Assembly: GCF_021726515.1 (NCBI RefSeq)
Contig: NZ_JAKKCJ010000002.1
Span: 186,001-250,000, forward strand
Direction: 5' to 3'
Source of the DNA: Vibrio sp. CK2-1
GTDB taxonomy: Bacteria; Pseudomonadota; Gammaproteobacteria; Enterobacterales; Vibrionaceae
DNA: 64,000 nucleotides
Shown one piece after another: positions 28,938 to 39,018 of the stretch (its first letter is position 1; every line of letters begins with the position of its first letter). Both the position numbers and the translations under genes were made by a program. The notes under the pieces are model-generated. The model saw only the letters and a program-made list of their open reading frames with translations, did no database searches and was not told where the DNA came from.

Positions 28938-29675
28938 ATGGCCCTACTTGAATACCTTCCACCCACCGACCCTTGGACGGATATCGTCTATCAAGATGAG
29001 CATATTCTGGTGGCGAATAAGCCTGCGGGTTTGTTGTCGGTACCGGGGCGCTTGGCAGAACATTACGACAGTATTTGGAGCCGCTTACGTGAGACTTATC
29101 CAAATATTGAAGTGGTGCATCGTTTGGATATGGCAACCTCTGGTTTGATGTTATTTGCTTTAACCAAAGAAGCAGAACGTCATATTAAGAAGCAATTCCA
29201 GTATCGCCTCACTCATAAAATTTATTATGCGCGAGTATGGGGAAGTGTAGAGCAAGACCAAGGTGAGATTGATTTGCCTCTGATTTGTGATTGGCCAAAT
29301 CGCCCGAGGCAGAAAGTGTGTCACCAAGATGGCAAGCCTTCTTTAACCCGTTATCAAGTAGTGGCGAGAGAAGAGCAGACGACCATAGTTCGTTTGCTAC
29401 CGATCACAGGACGCTCACACCAATTACGAGTGCATATGATGGCGCTTGGTTATCCGATTGTTGGTGATGAATTCTATGCGACTCCAAAGGCGTTAGAGTA
29501 CTCCGAGCGGTTGCAATTGCATTCTGCTGAACTGAGTTTCTATCATCCCAAAGATAATCAATTAGCAACGGCGTTTGTTGAATGTGATTTTTATCCCGAC
29601 GTAAAAGCGCAAATTTTGCAACACTTTAGCGCTGAACCTGAGTTGCCAGATTATAAAACTTTGGTATCGTCGTAG
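28938..29675 (+). CDS. rluA: Dual-specificity 23S rRNA (U746) / tRNA (U32) pseudouridine synthase
   Basis: RluA isomerises uridine 746 in 23S rRNA and uridine 32 in several tRNAs. The catalytic motif VVHRLDMATSGLMLFAL carries the nucleophilic Asp. ILVANKPAGLLSVPG precedes it, and the RluA-family motif LLPITGRSHQLRVHMMALGYPIVGDEFY follows. No S4 domain is present, as expected for RluA rather than RluC/D. The 245 residues slightly exceed E. coli RluA (about 219). ATG 28938 has AGGA 8 bases upstream. Position after rapA supports the name. Confidence 0.9.
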   Translation: MALLEYLPPTDPWTDIVYQDEHILVANKPAGLLSVPGRLAEHYDSIWSRLRETYPNIEVVHRLDMATSGLMLFALTKEAERHIKKQFQYRLTHKIYYARVWGSVEQDQGEIDLPLICDWPNRPRQKVCHQDGKPSLTRYQVVAREEQTTIVRLLPITGRSHQLRVHMMALGYPIVGDEFYATPKALEYSERLQLHSAELSFYHPKDNQLATAFVECDFYPDVKAQILQHFSAEPELPDYKTLVSS

Positions 29676-29709
29676 AGGTTATTTACTTTCAGGCCGAAAA
29701 GGATTTTAC

Positions 29710-30696
29710 ATGCCGATCCCTCCCACTCATTTACCTAGCAAACCAACGGTGGTTTTTTTAGATCACGCGACCATTCCTGAACATATTCGCGTGCCAAACT
29801 TAACCTTTGAACATCAATGGCAACAGTTTGATTTAACGCCAGCGGAGAAGGTGGTTGAGCGTATTGCATCGGCCGATATTGTGATCACCAATAAAGTGCA
29901 ATTAACTGCAGACGTTTTGGTTCAAGCCCCGAAACTCAAGTTAATTGCGGTCGCGGCGACAGGAACCAATAACGTTGATTTAGACTACTGTCGAGAGCAT
30001 GGAATAGTGGTAACCAATGTACAAGGTTATGGAACGCGCTCTGTACCAGAACATGTGGTGGCGATGATGTTTGCGCTAAAGCGTAATTTAGTCGGTTATC
30101 ACCAAGATATCGCGGCTGGTGAGTGGCAAAAACAAAAGCAGTTCTGTTTCTTTACTCATCCTATTACCGATGTGGCCGATTCAACCATAGGGATCATTGG
30201 CAGTGGTAGTCTAGGACAAGCCGTTGGCGTGTTAGCCAAAGCAATTGGCATGAAGGTGGTGTTTGCGGAACGTAAAGGGGTAAAACCTGCGCGTCCTGGC
30301 TATATGGCATTTGAAAAAGTGATTGAAACGGCTGATGTGCTGACTTTGCATTGTCCACTTAGTGATGACACGCAAGATTTAATTGCGATGCCAGAACTGA
30401 CAGCGATGAAATCGAGCGCAATTTTAATTAATGCTGGCCGCGGTGGACTAGTTAATGAGTCGGACTTGGTGGAAGCATTAAAAACCAAACAAATTGCCGG
30501 TGCAGGGTGTGATGTATTTACTCAAGAGCCTGCTGATGAGTCGAATCCGCTTATCGCCAATATGGACTTACCAAACTTACTTCTCACTCCACATGTCGCG
30601 TGGGGGAGCAATTCTTCTATTCAAGCACTGTGTAATATCTTGATGGACAATATTGAAAAATACCAACAAGGTGTTGAACAAAACCGAGTCTGCTAA
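29710..30696 (+). CDS. D-2-hydroxyacid dehydrogenase (glycerate/hydroxypyruvate reductase-like)
   Basis: This is an NAD(P)-dependent dehydrogenase of the D-isomer-specific family, 328 residues. The Rossmann motif IGIIGSGSLGQAVG is near residue 157. The catalytic set is visible: Arg in INAGRGGLVNESDLVEAL, Glu in CDVFTQEPAD, and His in LLTPHVAW. LIAVAATGTNNVDL is the substrate-side signature. Vibrio orthologues are often called glycerate dehydrogenase, but the substrate cannot be read from sequence. It starts 34 bases after rluA in the same direction, and its 3' end faces the TAXI gene. Confidence 0.85.
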   Translation: MPIPPTHLPSKPTVVFLDHATIPEHIRVPNLTFEHQWQQFDLTPAEKVVERIASADIVITNKVQLTADVLVQAPKLKLIAVAATGTNNVDLDYCREHGIVVTNVQGYGTRSVPEHVVAMMFALKRNLVGYHQDIAAGEWQKQKQFCFFTHPITDVADSTIGIIGSGSLGQAVGVLAKAIGMKVVFAERKGVKPARPGYMAFEKVIETADVLTLHCPLSDDTQDLIAMPELTAMKSSAILINAGRGGLVNESDLVEALKTKQIAGAGCDVFTQEPADESNPLIANMDLPNLLLTPHVAWGSNSSIQALCNILMDNIEKYQQGVEQNRVC

Positions 30697-30712
30697 CGAT
30701 TTAGCTTATTCT

Positions 30713-31720
30713 CTAAGGGAGTAATCCAACTTCTTTATAATAACGAATAGCGCCCGGATGCAGTGGCGCGGAGATGCCATCTTTAATCATATTTTCTTTC
30801 TTTAACATCGCGAAAGCAGGGTGCAGACGCTTAAAGGTATCAAGATTCTCAAATACCGCCTTGGTGATGTTATAAGCAAGCTCATCAGACATGCGCTTAT
30901 CGGCAAATACAACCGATAGGGTGCCGAACGTTTTGATGTCTTTCTCGTTGTTTGGGTAGAGATTTGCCGGAATGCTAGTCTCAGCATAATAAGGCGTATT
31001 ATCGACTAATTTATCGATTTTAGGGCCTGTTACGGGAATTAATTTGGCCTGACAAGAGGTAGTCGCTTCTTTTATCGAGGCATTAGGATTACCTAAAATA
31101 GAAACAAAAGCATCAATTTGATTATCACATAACGCTTGAGCTCGGCTCGCTCCGGTAAATTCAGTTGCTCGTGAGAAACTTTTCGGTGACCAACCAAATT
31201 GCTGCATGATCCTATCCATGGTCGCTCGATCGCCAGAGCCTTTATTACCTATATTGACTCGTTTGCTTGCTAAATCTGCGACACTTTTGATGTTTGAATC
31301 TTTACGAACGATGAGATTAAAGGGTTCATTGTGTAAAGAGAAGAGGGCGCGCATGTTGGAGTATGGCGCTTTAGGGGTAAATTCCTTACTACCTTGATAA
31401 GAAAAGTATTGCCAATCTGATTGCGTGATCCCTAAATCATTCTTACCTAGTCTCACTTGATCAATATTATCGACAGAGCCTGCAGAAGGTTCGACTGAAC
31501 AGCGAATATTATGCTGTAAACGGCCTTTATTGATTAACTTGCATATAGAACTACCAGCAGGGTAATAAACGCCCGTTACCGCGCCAGTAGCAATTGTGAT
31601 ATAGCTTTTATTATCTTCTGCTTTTACCGCTGTGGTTGAAATAGCCAATAGGCAAGCCAGTAAGATTTTATAGAGGCGCTGAAATAAAAAGTGATGAAAA
31701 TATGATGCAGAGGCAGTCAT
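30713..31720 (-). CDS. TAXI-family TRAP transporter solute-binding protein
   Basis: This is a periplasmic binding protein of the TRAP-associated extracytoplasmic immunogenic (TAXI) family. A signal peptide with core YKILLACLLAISTTAVKA is followed by ITIATGAVTGVYYPAGSSICKLIN, SVEPSAGSVDNIDQVRLGKNDLGITQSDW, the central VNIGNKGSGDRATMDRIM and a C-terminal LHPGAIRYYKEVGLL. ATG 31720 is favoured by AAGGAAT upstream; an in-frame ATG at 31768 has none. TAXI receptors need a fused membrane subunit, but none is encoded beside this gene, so the partner must lie elsewhere. The ligand is unknown; some relatives bind glutamate or 2-oxoglutarate. Confidence 0.88.
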   Translation of the reverse strand: MTASASYFHHFLFQRLYKILLACLLAISTTAVKAEDNKSYITIATGAVTGVYYPAGSSICKLINKGRLQHNIRCSVEPSAGSVDNIDQVRLGKNDLGITQSDWQYFSYQGSKEFTPKAPYSNMRALFSLHNEPFNLIVRKDSNIKSVADLASKRVNIGNKGSGDRATMDRIMQQFGWSPKSFSRATEFTGASRAQALCDNQIDAFVSILGNPNASIKEATTSCQAKLIPVTGPKIDKLVDNTPYYAETSIPANLYPNNEKDIKTFGTLSVVFADKRMSDELAYNITKAVFENLDTFKRLHPAFAMLKKENMIKDGISAPLHPGAIRYYKEVGLLP

Positions 31721-31938
31721 GGCGTATTCCTTTATGCCAATAAAATGAGAAATGGCGATCCTTGCCATTGTATATCAACAATAGGTGAGAGGTTGATTTA
31801 TTGTTAATAAACATACTGGGAGTGGGGGTTATAAAGATAGATAATTATTGAAGATTATATGAAAAATGAGAAGGCGTTCACGACAAGTGGGAAAAAAGAG
31901 TCAAAAGAACGCCCTAGGATAGAGGGAAGTTTTAGGTT

Positions 31939-32409
31939 TTAACCTGCGTATTCAAATAATTCGCACACAGAATCGAATAGTTGTTTGGTACTAATATTTA
32001 AGGTTGGCGTAATGAAAATCGTATCATCACCTGCAACGACTCCAAGAATACCTTCTGATTTGCCAAGAGAGTCAAGCAAACGAGCTATCAATTGAGCCGC
32101 TCCCGGGCCAGTATGAATCACAACCAAAGCATCGTTATGACCAACATCGAGCACTAGTTCACGTAAAGAGCTTGAGGCGGTAGGAACACCTAACTCTGCC
32201 GGTAAGCAATACACCATTTCCATTTTCGCATTACGCGTTCTTACCGCACCAAACTTAGTCAGCATTCGAGAGACTTTTGATTGGTTGATATTGACAAAGC
32301 CTTCTTCTCGCAGCGCATCAACAATTTCGCCTTGGGAGCCAAAACATTCTTCTTTTAGTAGGGCTTTAAAAGAGCGGACTAAGTTATCTTGTTTGTCACT
32401 ATTTCGCAT
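31939..32409 (-). CDS. argR: Arginine repressor
   Basis: ArgR is a hexameric, arginine-responsive DNA-binding protein that represses arginine synthesis genes. ATG 32409 gives 156 residues, equal to E. coli ArgR; the upstream in-frame start at 32442 is not supported. The winged-helix domain covers about residues 1-70 ([48 protein letters not shown]). The hexamerisation and arginine-binding domain includes [18 protein letters not shown] and [12 protein letters not shown]. It is divergent from mdh, the same arrangement as in E. coli. Confidence 0.96.
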   Translation of the reverse strand: MRNSDKQDNLVRSFKALLKEECFGSQGEIVDALREEGFVNINQSKVSRMLTKFGAVRTRNAKMEMVYCLPAELGVPTASSSLRELVLDVGHNDALVVIHTGPGAAQLIARLLDSLGKSEGILGVVAGDDTIFITPTLNISTKQLFDSVCELFEYAG

Positions 32410-32788
32410 AATGGATTCTTTTAGTGGTACATATAATTTCAATATTTTCGCATAGATGCTCAGTGATCACCAAACGATTAGGTCAAATTTTCGCTAAAAA
32501 AAGATTGTGATCATTATGTTAACTTTTCCCCTGTAAGTGTTGTTAAAACTAGCTGGATTGTGCTTTGGCTTTTAATTTTAGTTATTGAATTTATATATGA
32601 TTTTATAAGGGATGAGTTCAATATCGCAAAGCTGATGTTGAATAATTGTAATTATAATCGAGTTATTGTACTTTCGAAGGTATTAAGATTAGGCCCCATA
32701 AATTTCTTAGGGAGTGTCGTTCCAACTCCTTAAACTCAGACCTAAATAATGTAAAAAAATAATCAAATTTTTCGAAGGAGAAAGGCTC
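32410..32788. other. Divergent intergenic region between argR and mdh
   Basis: This 379-bp AT-rich gap must hold the argR and mdh promoters. TTGAAT half-sites like those of ARG boxes occur near 32584 and 32638, but neither is paired with a good ATTCA half, so I do not call operators. The mdh ribosome-binding site AAGGAG lies near 32776. No ORF or RNA gene is recognised. Confidence 0.45.
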
Positions 32789-33724
32789 ATGAAAGTAGCT
32801 GTAATTGGTGCTGCTGGTGGTATTGGTCAAGCACTTGCTTTATTGCTGAAAAACGGACTTCCTGCAGGATCAGATCTTGCTTTATACGATATTGCTCCAG
32901 TTACACCAGGGGTTGCTGCTGATTTAAGCCATATACCTACTCCGGTTTCAATTAAAGGTTATGCGGGTGAAGATCCAACGCCAGCATTAGAAGGTGCCGA
33001 CGTGGTACTAATTTCTGCCGGTGTTGCACGTAAACCAGGCATGGATCGCTCGGATCTTTTCAATGTCAATGCAGGGATCATTAAATCTCTAGCTGAAAAA
33101 ATTGCGAATACTTGCCCAACCGCGTGTGTTGGTATCATTACTAACCCAGTTAATACAACCGTGCCAATTGCTGCTGAAGTATTGAAAAAAGCGGGTGTTT
33201 ACAATAAAAACCGCCTATTTGGTATTACGACACTCGATGTGATTCGTTCTGAGACTTTTGTTTCTGAATTGAAAAGCGTTTCTCTTGACGGCTTAGAAGT
33301 TCCGGTTATCGGAGGTCACTCTGGTGTGACGATCTTACCTCTACTTTCTCAAGTAAAAGGCGTGGAATTCTCTGATGATGAGCTAGCTTCTCTAACTAAG
33401 CGTATTCAAAACGCTGGTACCGAAGTCGTAGAAGCTAAAGCGGGCGGTGGTTCTGCAACGCTTTCTATGGGCCAAGCGGCTTACCGTTTTGGTTTATCTC
33501 TAGTAAAAGCACTGAACGGCGAGCAAGGCATTGTTGAGTGTGCTTACGTTGAAGGTGATGGCGAGCACGCACGCTTCTTCGCGCAACCTATTCGTTTAGG
33601 TAAAGAAGGCGTAGAAGAAATTCTAAGCTTTGGTGAGCTAAGTGCATTTGAACAACAAGCGTTTGATAGCATGCTAGATACACTTAAATCAGATATTGCT
33701 CTAGGTGAAGAGTTCGCGAAGTAA
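32789..33724 (+). CDS. mdh: NAD-dependent malate dehydrogenase
   Basis: Mdh interconverts malate and oxaloacetate with NAD in the citric acid cycle. It has the Rossmann motif GAAGGIGQ at residues 7-14 and the substrate loop [15 protein letters not shown] with its Arg residues. The catalytic relay is given by [26 protein letters not shown] and [16 protein letters not shown] (active His). At 311 residues it matches enteric Mdh. AAGGAG lies 8 bases before the start, consistent with high expression, and a strong terminator follows. Confidence 0.98.
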   Translation: MKVAVIGAAGGIGQALALLLKNGLPAGSDLALYDIAPVTPGVAADLSHIPTPVSIKGYAGEDPTPALEGADVVLISAGVARKPGMDRSDLFNVNAGIIKSLAEKIANTCPTACVGIITNPVNTTVPIAAEVLKKAGVYNKNRLFGITTLDVIRSETFVSELKSVSLDGLEVPVIGGHSGVTILPLLSQVKGVEFSDDELASLTKRIQNAGTEVVEAKAGGGSATLSMGQAAYRFGLSLVKALNGEQGIVECAYVEGDGEHARFFAQPIRLGKEGVEEILSFGELSAFEQQAFDSMLDTLKSDIALGEEFAK

Positions 33725-33747
33725 AATTAGGCGAATCTCGTTTCTCG

Positions 33748-33783
33748 AAAGCTCGTTTCTTGAAAAAGAGACGAGCTTTTTTT
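33748..33783 (+). terminator. Terminator of mdh
   Basis: A 14-bp stem (AAAGCTCGTTTCTT / AAGAGACGAGCTTT, one G-T position) with a 4-base loop is followed by seven T bases. It lies 24 bases after the mdh stop and faces ispB. Confidence 0.9.
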
Positions 33784-33839
33784 ATTCGATAAACGAGTAG
33801 CGAAGCGAACGAGAAGCTTTGCGTTCGAGCTTCGGAAAT

Positions 33840-34811
33840 CTATTTCGTCCTTCTAACTGCCATGTGCGCAAGAGTAACAAGAGCTTGTTTGTAGTCTGAC
33901 TCTGGAATAATAGCCAGTTCTGCAATGGCTTTATCTGCTTCTTCTTCAGCACGTTGTGTCGTGTATTCGAGTGAACCCGTTTCATGCATGGCGGCCATAA
34001 TAGCGTCCAGTTTTTCCATGCCATTCGAGTGTTCAATCGCATCACGAATCATAGCGGCTTGTTCTGGTGTACCGTTTTGCATCGCATAAAGTAGAGGTAG
34101 GGTAGGTTTACCTTCGGCAAGATCATCACCGACATTTTTGCCCATCTCTTTACCATCAGATGTGTAATCCATGACATCATCAATTAACTGGAAAGCGGTG
34201 CCTAAGTACTTACCGTAATTTTGCAGTGCGACTTCGGTTTCTTTTGGCGCATCAACCAATAAAGCACCAATTTGAGTCGCCGCTTCAAATAGACGCGCCG
34301 TTTTCGAATAGATCACTTGCATGTAGCTTTCTTCGGTGGTGTTCGGATCGTTGCAATTCATTAATTGCTGAACTTCACCCTCGGCAATTACGTTTACCGC
34401 ATCACTCATTAACTTGAGGATCTTTAAAGATCCTAGGCTAGTCATCATTTGGAAAGAACGAGTGTAAATGTAGTCACCAACCAAAACGCTAGCGGCATTA
34501 CCAAACGCAGCATTAGCGGTTTCTTTACCACGACGCATATCCGATTCATCAACCACATCATCATGTAGCAATGTCGCTGTATGGATGAATTCTACAAACG
34601 CAGCAGCAGTGATGTGGTCTTTGCCTTGATAGCCTAAAGCCTTGGCTGATAGTAACGCTAAAAGAGGGCGTAGGCGTTTGCCACCACCACTAACAATGTA
34701 GAAACCTAGTTGATTAATAAGGCTAACTTCTGAATTCAATTGTGCATGAATGGTTTCATTCACTTTTACCATGTCGTCGGCAGTGAGTGCCTGGATAGCT
34801 TTAAAATCCAT
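33840..34811 (-). CDS. ispB: Octaprenyl diphosphate synthase
   Basis: IspB is a trans-polyprenyl diphosphate synthase that extends farnesyl diphosphate with isopentenyl diphosphate to make the ubiquinone and menaquinone side chain. The two aspartate-rich motifs are LLHDDVVDESDMRRG (about residues 83-97) and LIDDVMDYTSDG (about 211-222). GGKRLRPLLALLSAKALG is the conserved N-terminal loop. It is 323 residues long, like E. coli IspB. It is divergent from rplU, as in E. coli. The product chain length (C40) is assumed from orthology. Confidence 0.94.
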   Translation of the reverse strand: MDFKAIQALTADDMVKVNETIHAQLNSEVSLINQLGFYIVSGGGKRLRPLLALLSAKALGYQGKDHITAAAFVEFIHTATLLHDDVVDESDMRRGKETANAAFGNAASVLVGDYIYTRSFQMMTSLGSLKILKLMSDAVNVIAEGEVQQLMNCNDPNTTEESYMQVIYSKTARLFEAATQIGALLVDAPKETEVALQNYGKYLGTAFQLIDDVMDYTSDGKEMGKNVGDDLAEGKPTLPLLYAMQNGTPEQAAMIRDAIEHSNGMEKLDAIMAAMHETGSLEYTTQRAEEEADKAIAELAIIPESDYKQALVTLAHMAVRRTK

Positions 34812-34967
34812 TGTTCTTCCAGCTGAGAATAGGGCGTGCTAGGCCTAAATTTAAAAAATAATCATGGATTCTACACTAAAAAACATTGATAAACACGAGT
34901 GTAAACGGCATCATTAGCGCACTTTAATCAGGCGATGATCTTTTCGCCATTTTTTTTAATATTTATC

Positions 34968-34996
34968 TTGTCAAAGGCCAAGCTCTCAAGTAGAAT
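34968..34996 (+). promoter_or_regulatory. Predicted sigma-70 promoter of rplU-rpmA
   Basis: The -35 hexamer TTGTCA (34968-34973) and the -10 hexamer TAGAAT (34991-34996) are separated by exactly 17 bases. GCGCCC just after the -10 resembles the discriminator of ribosomal-protein promoters. Transcription would start near 35003, about 80 bases before the rplU start codon. Confidence 0.8.
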
Positions 34997-35084
34997 CTGC
35001 GCCCTATTGATGACAAGTTTAAGCGCACACCTGATATGTTTAAAATAACTAACATGATGCTGTGCGGAAAAAGCGGAGTAAAAT

Positions 35085-35396
35085 ATGTACGCTGTTTTCC
35101 AATCTGGTGGTAAACAACACCGTGTAAGCGAAGGTCAAACTCTTCGTTTAGAAAAATTGGACGTAGAAACTGGCGCAAACGTTGAGTTTGATTCAGTTCT
35201 TATGGTTGCTAATGGTGAAGAAATCACTATTGGTGCACCTCTGGTTGCTGGCGGTAAAGTAACTGCGGAAGTAGTTAAGCACGGTCGTGGCGATAAAGTA
35301 AAAATCGTTAAGTTCCGTCGTCGTAAGCATTCTCGTAAGCAAATGGGCCACCGTCAGTGGTTCACTGAAGTCAAAATTACTGGCATCAGCGCTTAA
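35085..35396 (+). CDS. rplU: 50S ribosomal protein L21
   Basis: L21 is a 103-residue large-subunit protein that binds 23S rRNA. It begins [18 protein letters not shown] and contains the family signature [27 protein letters not shown] at the C-terminus. AGCGGAG lies just upstream of the start, behind a strong promoter. It is followed by rpmA after 21 bases, the universal pair. Confidence 0.99.
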   Translation: MYAVFQSGGKQHRVSEGQTLRLEKLDVETGANVEFDSVLMVANGEEITIGAPLVAGGKVTAEVVKHGRGDKVKIVKFRRRKHSRKQMGHRQWFTEVKITGISA

Positions 35397-35417
35397 TTTA
35401 ACTAAGGAGAAGCTAAC

Positions 35418-35675
35418 ATGGCACATAAAAAAGCTGGTGGTTCTACTAATAACGGTCGCGACTCAGAAAGCAAACGCCTAGGTGTTAAGCGTTTTGGTGG
35501 CGAATCTGTTCTAGCTGGTAACATCATTGTTCGTCAACGTGGTACTAAATTCCACGCTGGAACGAATGTTGGTATCGGTAAAGACCATACTCTATTTGCT
35601 TTATCTGAAGGTAAAGTTAAATTTGAAGTTAAAGGTCCTAAGAACCGTAAGTTTGTAAGCATCGAAACTGCATAA
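35418..35675 (+). CDS. rpmA: 50S ribosomal protein L27
   Basis: L27 is an 85-residue ribosomal protein whose N-terminal tail reaches the peptidyl-transferase centre. It begins [31 protein letters not shown], the strongly conserved tail, followed by [20 protein letters not shown] lies 9 bases before the start. It is co-transcribed with rplU and ends before a terminator. Confidence 0.99.
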   Translation: MAHKKAGGSTNNGRDSESKRLGVKRFGGESVLAGNIIVRQRGTKFHAGTNVGIGKDHTLFALSEGKVKFEVKGPKNRKFVSIETA

Positions 35676-35699
35676 GTTTCTGTTTACTATTGAATTCAA

Positions 35700-35727
35700 A
35701 GCCCTGCCTTTATGGCGGGGTTTTTTA
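35700..35727 (+). terminator. Terminator of rplU-rpmA
   Basis: CCCTGCC and GGCGGGG pair around a short TTTAT loop and are followed by six T bases. It lies about 25 bases after the rpmA stop. Confidence 0.88.
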
Positions 35728-35748
35728 TTTATAGCAAAGTTATATAAT

Positions 35749-35796
35749 TAGACCCTAGACCCTAGACCCTAGACCCTAGACCCTAGACCCTAGACC
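35749..35796. repeat. Heptanucleotide tandem repeat TAGACCC, 6.9 copies
   Basis: Six exact TAGACCC units fill 35749-35790, and a six-base partial copy ends at 35796. The array sits between the rpmA terminator and obgE, outside any gene. Perfect copies imply recent expansion and a likely variable number of repeats. Confidence 0.97.
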
Positions 35797-35804
35797 TTAT
35801 CCTC

Positions 35805-35846
35805 GAGAGCCGAGAGCCGAGAGCCGAGAGCCGAGAGCCGAGAGTA
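35805..35846. repeat. Heptanucleotide tandem repeat GAGAGCC, 5.7 copies
   Basis: Five exact GAGAGCC units fill 35805-35839 and a partial copy (GAGAG) follows. It starts 8 bases after the TAGACCC array and about 70 bases before the obgE start codon, so it falls in the probable promoter or leader of obgE. Confidence 0.97.
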
Positions 35847-35912
35847 GAAAGTTGGGATTTACAGTCTGTGGTCTACACTCATAATAACTTGCCAATAATG
35901 CAGGTGGAGTAG

Positions 35913-37112
<1,200 letters not shown>

Positions 37113-37123
37113 AATCGATATAT

Positions 37124-37158
37124 AAGCTGTGATTCTTTAAGGATCACAGCTTTTTTTT
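37124..37158 (+). terminator. Terminator of obgE
   Basis: AAGCTGTGATTC and GGATCACAGCTT pair over 12 positions with one mismatch around a 5-base loop. A run of eight T bases overlaps and follows the right arm. It lies about 40 bases after the obgE stop. Confidence 0.9.
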
Positions 37159-37281
37159 ATCCTAAATCATGCTATTGAGGGAAGTTTTAGTGCACAATTT
37201 AAGCACTAACCCTGATTGTAGATAAGCTGATAACTCTTATCTGCAACACAGGCTAATTATCAATGGATTGATGAGAATATA

Positions 37282-38052
37282 ATGATGGATGAAAAACAAC
37301 GAATAATTACTCGGATGATTATTCAAGCAGGTCAAATGCTGCTTGCACATGGTGCTGAAAGTACTTTAGTCGGAGACTTAACTCGCAGGTTAGGCCTAGC
37401 AAGTGGAATGTCGGATGTTGAAGTCTCAATGTCGGCCAGTTCATTGGTGGTAACCACTGTTATGAATGAGCATTGTATTACTACCGCGCGCCGTTGCCCT
37501 GATCGTGGCATCAATATGAAGGTTGTTACGGAAGTTCAGCAAATCTGTATTATGCTCGAGCGTAAAATTATTGATTACCGATTAGCGCTCCATAAACTCG
37601 AACAAATTAAGCCCGTTAGATATAACCGTTGGTTGGTTCTATTTATGATTGGCTTATCTTGTGCTGCATTCGCTCGTTTAGCGGGTGGAGATGTAATGAT
37701 ATGTGCGATTACCTTTATCGCATCTTGTTGTGGCATGTTTGTTCGCCAAGAAGTGGGTCATCGTAACTTTAATCCACTCGTCAATTTTGCAGTGACTGCA
37801 TTTGTGACCACAGTGATTTCCTCTCAAGCGGTTATCCACCAATTAGGCAATGCTCCATTTACTGCCATGGCATCTTCAGTGCTGATGCTAGTGCCTGGTT
37901 TTCCTTTGATTAATTCTGTGGCAGATATGTTGAAAGGTTATATCAACATGGGAATTGCTCGATTTTTCATGGCAAGTTTATTGACCTTTGCTACCTGCTT
38001 AGGAATCGTGGCTGCAATGACAGTAACCGGGACATGGGTATGGGTGAGATAA
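37282..38052 (+). CDS. yjjP: YjjP-like subunit of a ThrE-type exporter
   Basis: This is the larger half of a split ThrE-family transporter. It closely follows E. coli YjjP as I recall it: a soluble start with AGQMLLAHGAESTLVGDLTRRLG, DRGINMKVVTEVQQI, then about five helices including NRWLVLFMIGLSCAAFARLAGG and VLMLVPGFPLINSVADMLKGYIN. In E. coli the YjjP/YjjB pair exports succinate; relatives export threonine and serine. ATG 37282 and 37285 are both possible. The stop overlaps the yjjB start by one base. Confidence 0.9.
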   Translation: MMDEKQRIITRMIIQAGQMLLAHGAESTLVGDLTRRLGLASGMSDVEVSMSASSLVVTTVMNEHCITTARRCPDRGINMKVVTEVQQICIMLERKIIDYRLALHKLEQIKPVRYNRWLVLFMIGLSCAAFARLAGGDVMICAITFIASCCGMFVRQEVGHRNFNPLVNFAVTAFVTTVISSQAVIHQLGNAPFTAMASSVLMLVPGFPLINSVADMLKGYINMGIARFFMASLLTFATCLGIVAAMTVTGTWVWVR

Positions 38053-38516
38053 TGGATTTCTTGATTGCTTTGCTTACTGATATGTCTCTTGCCGCTATTC
38101 CCGCCGTCGGGTTTGCTTTGGTATTTAATGTTCCGGTTAAAGCTCTAAAATATTGTGCTTTGGGAGGAGCGATTGGGCATGGAATTCGATTTGTACTGAT
38201 GACGTATAATATACCTATTGAATGGGCAACATTTTTTGCAGCAACTATAGTGAGTATGGTTGGAGTTCATTGGTCACATCGTTTTTTAGCTCACCCAAAA
38301 GTCTTTACTGTTGCCGCCATGATTCCAATGGTACCGGGAGTTTATGCATTTAAAGCGATGATCGCTCTAGTTGAAATAAACCAAAATGGCTATGATGCAC
38401 AATTATTTAGTATTCTGATCGATAACTTTTTACAAGCCATGTTTATCATTGCAGGGTTAGCAATTGGCCTCGCAATGCCAGGTTTGTTATTTTATCGAAG
38501 ACGATCCATTGTTTAA
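38052..38516 (+). CDS. yjjB: YjjB-like subunit of a ThrE-type exporter (DUF3815)
   Basis: This is the small membrane half of the split exporter, about 154 residues with four to five helices. AALAIP-type start LAAIPAVGFALVFNVPVKALKYCALGGAIGHGIRF and the conserved MIPMVPGVYAFKAMIAL are characteristic. I start at ATG 38052, which overlaps the yjjP stop as TAATG and has GGTGAG upstream; an in-frame start at 38034 lies inside yjjP. Both products are needed for transport in E. coli, which the coupling here supports. Confidence 0.88.
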   Translation: MDFLIALLTDMSLAAIPAVGFALVFNVPVKALKYCALGGAIGHGIRFVLMTYNIPIEWATFFAATIVSMVGVHWSHRFLAHPKVFTVAAMIPMVPGVYAFKAMIALVEINQNGYDAQLFSILIDNFLQAMFIIAGLAIGLAMPGLLFYRRRSIV

Positions 38517-38528
38517 AAAGGACGAAAT

Positions 38529-39011
38529 GTGAAGATCAGCATGATTGCCGCGATGGCAAACAACCGTATTATTGGTAAAGATAATCAAATGCCATGGCAC
38601 CTACCGGCCGATTTTGCTTGGTTTAAACGCTGCACCATGGGAAAGCCGATAGTGATGGGACGTAAGACCTATGAATCGATTGGACGACCATTGCCGGGAC
38701 GTTTAAATATCGTGATTTCAAGAGATGCTTCACTCGCTATTGAAGGAGTCACTACTGTAACTAGTATTGAACGAGCCAAACAAGTGGCGGGTGATGTTGA
38801 TGAATTGATGATTATCGGTGGTGGCACCATCTATGATTTCTGCCTACCTCAAGCTGATTGTCTTTACTTAACCTTTATCGATGCCGATATTGAAGGTGAT
38901 ACTCAATTTCCAGATTGGGGAGATAATTGGCAAGTTGTTGATCAAGAAGAATATCTTAAAGATGATAAGAATGCCTACAACATGCGCTTTGTGTGTTTAG
39001 AAAAGATTTGA
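38529..39011 (+). CDS. folA: Dihydrofolate reductase
   Basis: FolA reduces dihydrofolate to tetrahydrofolate with NADPH. The start MKISMIAAMANNRIIGKDNQMPWHLPADFAWFKRCTMGKPIVMGRKTYESIGRPLPGR holds the active-site Asp and the NADPH-binding GRKTYESIG, and MIIGGGTIYDFCL is the second cofactor loop. The 160-residue length is normal for the chromosomal enzyme. It begins with GTG 38529, with AAGGACG 7 bases upstream. It starts 12 bases after yjjB, so these genes may form an operon. Confidence 0.97.
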   Translation: MKISMIAAMANNRIIGKDNQMPWHLPADFAWFKRCTMGKPIVMGRKTYESIGRPLPGRLNIVISRDASLAIEGVTTVTSIERAKQVAGDVDELMIIGGGTIYDFCLPQADCLYLTFIDADIEGDTQFPDWGDNWQVVDQEEYLKDDKNAYNMRFVCLEKI

Positions 39012-39018
39012 TGATCGG

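Noticed and set aside
32580-32660. ARG boxes between argR and mdh
   Set aside because: TGAAT half-sites near 32584 and 32638 lack good ATTCA partners at the right spacing, so I could not support an operator call.
34931-34957. Terminator-like hairpin GGCGA/TCGCC followed by eight T bases upstream of rplU
   Set aside because: The stem is only 5 bp and no plus-strand gene lies upstream to be terminated. The sequence sits just before the rplU promoter and is probably chance.
35749-35846. CRISPR-like array
   Set aside because: The units are 7 bp in direct tandem with no spacers, and no cas gene is present. They are simple tandem repeats.
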